A DNA stretch of 10,682 nt, from NCBI GenBank assembly GCA_964592095.1, contig CAZQER010000039.1:1-10682 (forward strand), in the 5' to 3' direction. This stretch comes from EX4484-2 sp964592095. GTDB taxonomy: Archaea; Altiarchaeota; Altiarchaeia; IMC4; QMZM01. Position numbers and translations under genes: made by a program. Positions within the stretch are counted from its first letter, which is position 1, and every line of letters begins with the position of its first letter. This document shows positions 5,314-10,682 of this stretch, one piece after another. The notes below the pieces were generated by a model. That model ran no database searches and was not told the DNA's origin. It saw only the letters and a list, made by a program, of their open reading frames with translations.

Positions 5314-5913
5314 ATGTTTGACTATCAGATAATTACATCTGGTGTGGCATCATTACTGATAATCACACCATTAGTAATGCTAATATATATATTATTGAGA
5401 AATAAAGGCGAGGCAATACTATGTATGGAGTGCCAACAGTGTAAGGCTGTTTGTCCTGTCCTTAAAAATACAGATGAGTATGTTGGACCAAAAGATATTA
5501 TGGTTGCATCAAAATCTGGTAGATATTCAATGGCATTAGAGAAGAATATTCAATTATGTGCAACATGTGCGGCTTGTATGGAAAGATGTCCAAGAAAACT
5601 TGGGGTTGATGAACTGCTTAGAGAGATATCCAATGACGAAATGAATAGAATATTGAGCAGAAGAACAATAGAATATCTACAAAGAATACCAAATCCAAAA
5701 ATGCAGAGAACATACGAAGTAATATTAAGAAGATTTGAAGGAAGGAAGATGAACATTCCATGGGACTGGATTACAAAGACACTCCGCCTTCGGAAATCAT
5801 ATAATCCCTTTGACGATAATCCAATAAAACCACAACTTGAAACTCAGATTATAAGTGCTGCTGAAGGTTTGAAAAATATAAGGGATTCAATATTTGAAAA
5901 GAATGAAAAATGA
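5314..5913 (+). CDS. HdrC-like membrane-anchored dicluster Fe-S protein
   Basis: The product is 199 residues long. A membrane helix at about 9-29 has no preceding positive charge but R29, K31 just after it, which predicts a cytoplasmic C-terminal domain. Two canonical cluster motifs follow: C37-x2-C40-x2-C43-x3-C47-P and C82-x2-C85-x2-C88-x3-C92-P, with the spacing and post-motif helices of HdrC. A helical, basic C-terminal region (about 100-199) ends the protein. HdrC passes electrons to HdrB, and the HdrB-like gene overlaps the end of this one. A membrane-anchored HdrC is unlike the soluble HdrABC subunit and resembles the fused or membrane-tethered electron donors of HdrB-type enzymes. The gene starts two bases after the NapH-like stop. 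Substrate specificity cannot be read from this subunit. Confidence 0.88.
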   Translation: MFDYQIITSGVASLLIITPLVMLIYILLRNKGEAILCMECQQCKAVCPVLKNTDEYVGPKDIMVASKSGRYSMALEKNIQLCATCAACMERCPRKLGVDELLREISNDEMNRILSRRTIEYLQRIPNPKMQRTYEVILRRFEGRKMNIPWDWITKTLRLRKSYNPFDDNPIKPQLETQIISAAEGLKNIRDSIFEKNEK

Positions 5914-6691
5914 GATAGAAATTCCGGAGAGGTTGGTGTTTTTTGAGGGTTGCACAACATCAAGGGCATTACCCGAAACAAGATTAGCCACCTATATCAT
6001 TTTAGAAAAAGCAGTTAAAAATGGAATTATAAAAGAATATAAAACTATACCAAATGAGAGGTGTTGCGGGTATGCATCAATGGTTAGAGGCGACTTCAAA
6101 ACCCAAAGAGATAATCTCATATTCAATCTTAATGCAATAAGCAGGATGGGTATACCTGATGTTTTGTTTACATGTGGTGCATGCACTCAATTCCTAGGTA
6201 ATAGTCCAGAATTTAAGAGAAGGGGTTTCAGGTCTATTAATATTATTGAATTTCTTTATGCACTTTCAAAAACAGGTGATTTGGAGAAACTGATAGATAA
6301 AAAACTACCCAATGATAATAAAATTACTGGACATTACTCTTGTCATCTGAGAAGGTTGTGTGGCATAAAGATGGAAGAACTTTACAGAGAGATTGCAGAT
6401 GCATTGGGGGTTAGATATGTAGAGATGAAAGATGCAACAGAGTGTTGTGGTGCCGGTTCTGAAGGAGAGATAGGTATCAAAATTGCTGAGAGAAAGGTGG
6501 ATAATGCAGAGAATAGTGGTGCAGATATTGTTCCATTGGCATGCGCAGGGTGTGAGGCTGTTTTGACAGTAGCATCAAAACAACATAATGCAAAAGTGAA
6601 ATTTATTTCACTCTCATCATTAATTGCTATCTGTTTTGATGATTTAGATATATGGATAGATAAATTAAGTGGAAGAAAATTACAAAAATGA
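5903..6691 (+). CDS. HdrB-like protein with two complete CCG domains
   Basis: From the ATG at 5903 (a TTG at 5894 would add three residues; the ATG gives an 11-base overlap) the product has 262 residues. Two CCG (cysteine-rich, PF02754-type) domains are intact: C17, C54-C55-G, C91-x2-C94 and C147, C181-C182-G, C214-x2-C217. In heterodisulfide reductase HdrB these bind two noncubane [4Fe-4S] clusters, where CoM-S-S-CoB is reduced. The same fold occurs in HdrD, GlpC, LutA and succinate:quinone reductase SdhE. No membrane segment is present, so it should act at the cytoplasmic face, receiving electrons from the HdrC-like partner. No HdrA or HdrE is in the window, so the substrate may be the heterodisulfide or another disulfide/thiol. 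The stop overlaps the next start (ATGA). Confidence 0.88.
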   Translation: MKNEIEIPERLVFFEGCTTSRALPETRLATYIILEKAVKNGIIKEYKTIPNERCCGYASMVRGDFKTQRDNLIFNLNAISRMGIPDVLFTCGACTQFLGNSPEFKRRGFRSINIIEFLYALSKTGDLEKLIDKKLPNDNKITGHYSCHLRRLCGIKMEELYREIADALGVRYVEMKDATECCGAGSEGEIGIKIAERKVDNAENSGADIVPLACAGCEAVLTVASKQHNAKVKFISLSSLIAICFDDLDIWIDKLSGRKLQK

Positions 6692-7395
6692 ACAGGGAAT
6701 TGAGTGTAATTATCCCGGTTTATAATGAGGAGGATATAATAAAAGAGAATAGTGAAAAACTTATGGAATTTATGAATAGAACAGGCATAGATTATGAAAT
6801 TCTGATATGTAGTAATGGTTCAACAGATAGAACAGTAGAGATAGGTAAAAGTATTAAGAGTAACAGGCTTAGGTTTTTCAGTTTAAAGGAAAGGGGTGTG
6901 GGTCTTGCATTTAGAAAGATGATTGAGGAAGCATCATCAGAAAAGATAGTCTCGGTTGATATGGACTTATCTATAGAGATGGATTTTATTCCGAGGGCAT
7001 ACAAACTTTTAGATACATACAGTATTGTAATTGGCTCGAAGAAGATGGGTAAACAAAACAGGTCTATACTTAGATTAATTGCAAGCAATATATTCATTCT
7101 GTTTGTTAGAATACTTCTCGGTTTGAAATATAGAGATTACTCAATAGCCGCAAAGGGTTACAGGAAGAGGGATATTATAGATTATATATCAAAGATAGAT
7201 CATGGCTCATCATATGTTATAGAAATAATATTCTTTTTAAAGAGGAGGAATTTAAATATTATAGAGATTCCAGTATTCTGCAATGATACAAGGAAGAGTA
7301 AATTTAACATATATAATGAGGCAGTTTATCGCCTAAGAAATCTCATAATCCTATGGTTGCGTGAGAGGGTTACAAGTATTATAAGGAGTGTATAG
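6688..7395 (+). CDS. Family 2 glycosyltransferase (dolichyl-phosphate sugar synthase-like)
   Basis: The product has 235 residues, the usual size for single-domain dolichyl-phosphate mannose synthase relatives. GT-A motifs are PVYNEE (10-15), CSNGSTD (41-47, where most relatives have DDGSTD), the metal-binding DMD (90-92) and the late block YRDYSIAAKGYRKRD (146-160), which corresponds to the usual D-x-x-S/T-G-F-x-x-x-x-R region. It likely transfers a nucleotide-activated sugar to a polyprenyl phosphate at the cytoplasmic face. ATGA overlap (6688-6691) ties it to the redox operon, but function fits better with the convergent GT-C gene downstream. Its last 23 codons overlap the 3' end of that minus-strand gene. 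The basic, hydrophobic C-terminus may bind the membrane. Confidence 0.88.
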   Translation: MNRELSVIIPVYNEEDIIKENSEKLMEFMNRTGIDYEILICSNGSTDRTVEIGKSIKSNRLRFFSLKERGVGLAFRKMIEEASSEKIVSVDMDLSIEMDFIPRAYKLLDTYSIVIGSKKMGKQNRSILRLIASNIFILFVRILLGLKYRDYSIAAKGYRKRDIIDYISKIDHGSSYVIEIIFFLKRRNLNIIEIPVFCNDTRKSKFNIYNEAVYRLRNLIILWLRERVTSIIRSV

Positions 7396-9563
7396 ATTAT
7401 TGCAAGAATGCTGATAATCTTACCTATTATGTCTATCCATGTATCAGCATAGTAAATCCTTACCCTGTTTGTTTTTGGAAATACGAGCATGAATGAAGGA
7501 GAAACTAAGTATATATTATCTGCTCCATTTACCTTCCAGTTGGGATAATAGGAAACCCTTATTAAATGAGGAACACCAACACAAGATGTCCAGAATTCTA
7601 TCTCATCATCACTAATATTCTCCAATATGGTGCAATTTTTTCTGATCGGTATTGCTGTTAATTCACTGAGATTCTCTGCAACCTGTGTGAAATATTTAAT
7701 GTCCTCATCTCTAAACTCATCTACAAATACTATCGGAATATCTATCAATTCAGCACTTCTAAACCAATCATAGGATGTCTTTTTCCAATCCTTTGTTTTA
7801 AATAGAATTGGTTCATTATCTGGTATTATAACATATCTATCCTCGTTTGTAATTAATCTGTAAATCTGATACTCACCAACGGTCTTCTCTAATCTATATT
7901 CGGGATTGTTCACAAGTACATTCTTTACTTCATCGCTTATTGCAATTATCTGTCCAACATTGAACATTTTTAAATGCTCCGTTCCATCATAGATGTCTGT
8001 ATTAGTGCATGGATATTCCATCCAGAACGGGCATGAATTCTGTTTTGAAATCTCCGATTGTATATAAAAGATAAAGGGGGCGGAGATCGAGGATTGCATA
8101 TACAACCCCTCAAGTGTTGCTCTGCCTGCAAAAAGAGGTAATGATTCAAATGCCCTTGTGGAACCAAATCTATTGTTAACATCAGCATGTTCATAAACTA
8201 CCCTTGAATCATTAAAACTACCATTCAGAAAGTCATTAATCTCTTTGAATTCATTCCAACTTACTTTACCCTCAAAGCCCTCATAGTTCCATCTTATCCA
8301 TGATGGGATAAAACCGTGATACTCATTCTTCAGTATTTCTGGAATTGTATTATTAATAAATTTCTCAACAATCTTCGATATACTACCACCATTTCTGAGA
8401 AATTCTTGTGTATCACCTGCAATAAGTCTAACATTATTGACCCAAACAATAACAATAAGCAACACTATAATTGGTATTATCCACCTACCCTTCAATTTGG
8501 ATGTTATTATATTTAAGCCATATGCTGCGGTAAGAACAAACGATAGTTGTATGAATGGAACCAATCTTATATCCACAACACCAAGATAGGGGGATAAGTA
8601 AAACAGAATGGCTGCAATTGGTATGGAAAAATAAAAAAAACCTATATTGTTATCGCCCCTATAAGAACAAAAGAAAAATCCAATTGCTGACAATATTATG
8701 AATGGTAATAGAATAGGTGGTGTAATCTTCCAGAAACTATCTATCACCCACCTTAATGGATATGGTGTTGTGTATTCTAACTTGTATATCATTGGAAGTA
8801 TCCAAAAACTTACAATCAAAAATGATAGTATATATACCTTAGAGAGGTAATAAAACCTATCCATAAACTCCCTTTCATCATTAACTACAACTACAAGCAG
8901 AAAGATTGATGAACATACAGCAAACATTATTGTATATACATGAGTAAATGCAACAAGAGCCAACAGAATAGAATTCCATATCCAGAACCTCTTTGATGTA
9001 ACTCCCCTGTAAATAGTACCAAAGAATAAAACCATGAGAGACAAACTGAGGCTGTAAGAAAATTCCCCTGCCAGTGTTGATGGTATATTACCCCCCCACA
9101 TAGAATTTGCCTCCATAAAGAGGAATGGTAATGTAAATATAGCAGCAAATGATGGTATAGGAAATTTTAACCTCATTATCCTCATAGACAGGTATGAACA
9201 TATTGGAAGTAAGAATGTACCTAAAACGGTAACAAGTTTAAATGAAACTGTCAGCGGGAAAAAATAATTTAAAATGACCATAAGATAGAAGCAAAAGAAG
9301 AAATAGAACTGTAACATAGGGAAACCAGCATAATTCCCTGGACACCAACCAAACAATCTATCATTTGGTAGTAAACTGTCTCTGAGATACTTTGCAGTAT
9401 AGTAATGAGACGCTGTATCACCACCAGTTGTTATTGTATCCAATAATAACAGGGATGGTTTGAAGAAGCTCAATATGTATAAAATAATAGAAAACAATAC
9501 ACAGAAATCAACGATGGTCTCTATCTTTATTATCTTTATCCCCTTCAGATTATCAAATATCAT
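7326..9563 (-). CDS. GT-C/YfhO-like polytopic membrane glycosyltransferase candidate
   Basis: The product is a 745-residue protein with one N-terminal helix (about 20-42), then an outward loop with GGDTASH (47-53) and GFPMLQFYF (80-88), then roughly ten further membrane segments up to about residue 370. A large outer domain (about 380-700) ends in SYYPNWKV (671-678), and a final helix (about 710-733) precedes a basic tail. The first-loop acidic motif after TM1, the G-x-P-x-x-x-F-Y segment and the YYPNWKV element are shared with GT-C type proteins of the YfhO and PTPS-related membrane (PF10131-like) groups, which use polyprenyl-phosphate sugars on the outer face. It follows the surface-protein gene by six bases and probably shares its promoter. 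The donor might be made by the convergent GT2 enzyme. The donor and acceptor are unknown. Confidence 0.8.
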   Translation of the reverse strand: MIFDNLKGIKIIKIETIVDFCVLFSIILYILSFFKPSLLLLDTITTGGDTASHYYTAKYLRDSLLPNDRLFGWCPGNYAGFPMLQFYFFFCFYLMVILNYFFPLTVSFKLVTVLGTFLLPICSYLSMRIMRLKFPIPSFAAIFTLPFLFMEANSMWGGNIPSTLAGEFSYSLSLSLMVLFFGTIYRGVTSKRFWIWNSILLALVAFTHVYTIMFAVCSSIFLLVVVVNDEREFMDRFYYLSKVYILSFLIVSFWILPMIYKLEYTTPYPLRWVIDSFWKITPPILLPFIILSAIGFFFCSYRGDNNIGFFYFSIPIAAILFYLSPYLGVVDIRLVPFIQLSFVLTAAYGLNIITSKLKGRWIIPIIVLLIVIVWVNNVRLIAGDTQEFLRNGGSISKIVEKFINNTIPEILKNEYHGFIPSWIRWNYEGFEGKVSWNEFKEINDFLNGSFNDSRVVYEHADVNNRFGSTRAFESLPLFAGRATLEGLYMQSSISAPFIFYIQSEISKQNSCPFWMEYPCTNTDIYDGTEHLKMFNVGQIIAISDEVKNVLVNNPEYRLEKTVGEYQIYRLITNEDRYVIIPDNEPILFKTKDWKKTSYDWFRSAELIDIPIVFVDEFRDEDIKYFTQVAENLSELTAIPIRKNCTILENISDDEIEFWTSCVGVPHLIRVSYYPNWKVNGADNIYLVSPSFMLVFPKTNRVRIYYADTWIDIIGKIISILAIIYTLLIILVTLSRNHRIMRFLRR

Positions 9564-9569
9564 TTTTTT

Positions 9570-10412
9570 TCAATTACCTTTCCTGCTCGCAGTGAATTGA
9601 TATATCACAAATAAAATAATAACAACTGCAAGTAATGCAACATAAACATAACCCGGAATATTAACTCCCTCCTCCTTTTCCACCATTCTCACTATACCAA
9701 CCGCAACCGATGTATAATGAATATCATCTTCTTCATATTCCATAATAGCATAGACAGCATAATTACTTCCCATTAGTGCACCCATTGATGATATATCAAA
9801 ATCGATCTCCTTTTCCATTCTTGGTTGTAACAAAACACTTATATTTTTTGGATATACCTCCAACTCTCTGGGTGAAAGTAAAGTGATATCTATTTTATGT
9901 TTTCTATCCTCCAAATTCCTTACCTTGAGTACAAGTCTTTTACTGCCACTTACGGGTAGATTTGTATTTTCTATTTTTCCAGAGACCAATGAATTACAGT
10001 ATTTCTCAATTATCAATCTCTCTGGTGGAACAAATACTGATGAAAATGGATAACCATTAGCATCTTTGTAATCTGTAATGATACCAAATACATACTCTCC
10101 AAGAGTAATGTTTCTGTTTTTCCCTCTATTAACAACAAATTTACCTACAAAGGTTGTATTGAAATCAAGTTTACCTACAAAAATTGTATTCGCATTTAGA
10201 CCATCGGGCAATATTGGTGAAATACTTACATCATAGGCCGCTTCATCTCCAAGATTTGTTATTTTCACACCTATCGTAAAATTATAATTATTAACCCTAA
10301 GTATTCTTGGTACTGTGAATTCAGAACTAATCGCGATGTGTCCCGCATAGACCATATTTATCATAATCAACATAAAAATTCCAATAATTGAAATGTTTTT
10401 ATTATACATCAT
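9570..10412 (-). CDS. Secreted, C-terminally anchored surface-type protein (COG1361/NEW3-like)
   Basis: The 280-residue product has a signal peptide at 1-23 (cleavage likely after VYA), two beta-sandwich-like domains (about 25-130 and 140-245) and a C-terminal membrane helix (about 255-273) ending in the basic tail SRKGN. The phrases V-x-I-T-N-L-G-D-E-A-A-Y-D-V and V-L-K-V-R-N-L-E-D are typical of CARDB/NEW3-like extracellular domains found in archaeal S-layer-associated COG1361 proteins. The domains should face outwards. A 10-residue tandem duplication (LNANTIFVGK, LDFNTTFVGK) lies in the first domain. Two ATGs abut at 10407-10412, and either could start the protein. N-x-S/T sequons suggest it may itself be glycosylated, in keeping with the following GT-C gene. 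Binding partners are unknown. Confidence 0.82.
   Translation of the reverse strand: MMYNKNISIIGIFMLIMINMVYAGHIAISSEFTVPRILRVNNYNFTIGVKITNLGDEAAYDVSISPILPDGLNANTIFVGKLDFNTTFVGKFVVNRGKNRNITLGEYVFGIITDYKDANGYPFSSVFVPPERLIIEKYCNSLVSGKIENTNLPVSGSKRLVLKVRNLEDRKHKIDITLLSPRELEVYPKNISVLLQPRMEKEIDFDISSMGALMGSNYAVYAIMEYEEDDIHYTSVAVGIVRMVEKEEGVNIPGYVYVALLAVVIILFVIYQFTASRKGN
10140..10199 (-). repeat. Two-copy 30-base in-frame tandem repeat
   Basis: Units 10140-10169 and 10170-10199 share their first 21 bases with two mismatches and encode LDFNTTFVGK and LNANTIFVGK (7 of 10 residues identical). The repeat lies inside the first domain of the surface-type protein. Confidence 0.8.
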
Positions 10413-10437
10413 TGTATTAAATTCATTACTATGTAAC

Positions 10438-10454
10438 TATAAAAATATAAAATC
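10438..10454 (-). promoter_or_regulatory. Putative TATA promoter for the surface-protein/GT-C pair
   Basis: On the minus strand GATTTTATATTTTTATA ends 26 bases before the ATG at 10412. A start of transcription about 25 bases from the box centre would leave a leader of under ten bases, in keeping with the missing Shine-Dalgarno sequence. The same T-rich run could instead end transcripts coming from the gene at 10529-10682. Confidence 0.4.
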
Positions 10455-10528
10455 AAACAATTCCTCACTAAGGTATTGGGTATGTAACTTCCAAAGATGC
10501 CGTTTGTAATTAATAACTAATATTGAAC

Positions 10529-10682
10529 CTATTTGGACTCAATAACACTCTTAACCTTAATAAAATCCAATCCCATACCAGATGACTTCTTTCTACGATA
10601 TAGATAAAGGGCAACGAAAAGCAGAAGGAGGAATAGCATTATGAGATATGGTGTAATGCTAACCCTTTTCTGTTTTACCTGA
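10529..10682 (-). CDS. C-terminus of a membrane-anchored protein (5' end outside window)
   Basis: On the minus strand a frame open from the right edge (first full codon at 10681) ends at TAG 10529-10531. It gives 50 residues: a short polar stretch, one strongly hydrophobic helix (PYLIMLFLLLLFVALYLY, about residues 11-28), a stop-transfer cluster RRKK and a cytoplasmic tail ending in SVIESK. This is the tail design of a C-terminally anchored surface protein, like the neighbouring 9570-10412 product, so another secreted or S-layer-associated protein is likely. The 116 bases between it and the next gene hold only the putative promoter described above. Confidence 0.65.
   Translation of the reverse strand, partial: QVKQKRVSITPYLIMLFLLLLFVALYLYRRKKSSGMGLDFIKVKSVIESK

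Noticed and set aside
5894..5902. TTG at 5894 as start of the HdrB-like gene
   Set aside because: An ATG three codons later gives a shorter overlap with the HdrC-like gene and still includes the full first CCG domain.
8316..8516. Plus-strand frame of 66 residues
   Set aside because: It runs opposite the long GT-C frame, is rich in Asn and Cys without pattern, and has no motifs.
1..10682. CRISPR arrays, tRNA or rRNA genes
   Set aside because: No regularly spaced direct repeats and no cloverleaf or conserved rRNA segments were seen on either strand.

Overview
The window reads as archaeal chromosome. It is AT-rich and carries a Pop5/Rpp14-type RNase P subunit (Rnp2). Just upstream lies a two-hairpin RNA with K-turn and ACA elements of the archaeal H/ACA guide type. 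The operon genes are packed stop-to-start with almost no Shine-Dalgarno sequences, and the surface and glycosylation proteins are of archaeal style. The HdrB/HdrC-like and NapH-like proteins suit an anaerobe related to methanogens, methane/alkane oxidisers or another HdrBC-bearing euryarchaeal lineage. The sequence alone does not settle which.

Layout from the left. (1) Bases 1-363 hold the C-terminal part of an IS481-like DDE transposase, cut by the window edge. (2) Bases 445-587 hold the candidate H/ACA guide RNA, followed at 609 by rnp2. (3) Bases 1016-7395 are one dense plus-strand gene string. In order it encodes a one-TM protein with two CxxC pairs, an internally duplicated polytopic permease-like protein, two unlisted paralogous 49- and 51-residue membrane hairpins, three membrane-anchored Fe-S proteins, a NapH/MauN-like membrane polyferredoxin, an HdrC-like protein, an HdrB-like protein and a GT2 glycosyltransferase. 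(4) On the minus strand, converging on that operon with a 70-bp tail-to-tail coding overlap, are a 745-residue GT-C/YfhO-like membrane glycosyltransferase candidate (7326-9563) and a secreted, C-terminally anchored surface-type protein (9570-10412). The C-terminus of a third anchored protein reaches the right edge.

The centre of interest is the 1016-6691 operon. The positive-inside rule places the Fe-S domains of the 3030, 3508 and 4124 products outside the membrane. The NapH-like protein crosses the membrane with its ferredoxin domain inside. The HdrC-like protein has the opposite anchor orientation, with clusters inside, and leads to soluble HdrB-like protein carrying two complete CCG domains. 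I infer a transmembrane electron conduit linking an outer-face reaction to a cytoplasmic HdrB-type active site. It contains no HdrA, HdrE, HdrD or cytochrome in the window, and it is co-transcribed with a permease-like protein that might couple it to ion or solute movement. Two of the Fe-S proteins have non-canonical cluster motifs (CxxGxxCxxxCP twice in one, DxxDxxCxxxCP in the other). I do not recognise this gene combination as a named complex. Its components are recognisable but its function is not.
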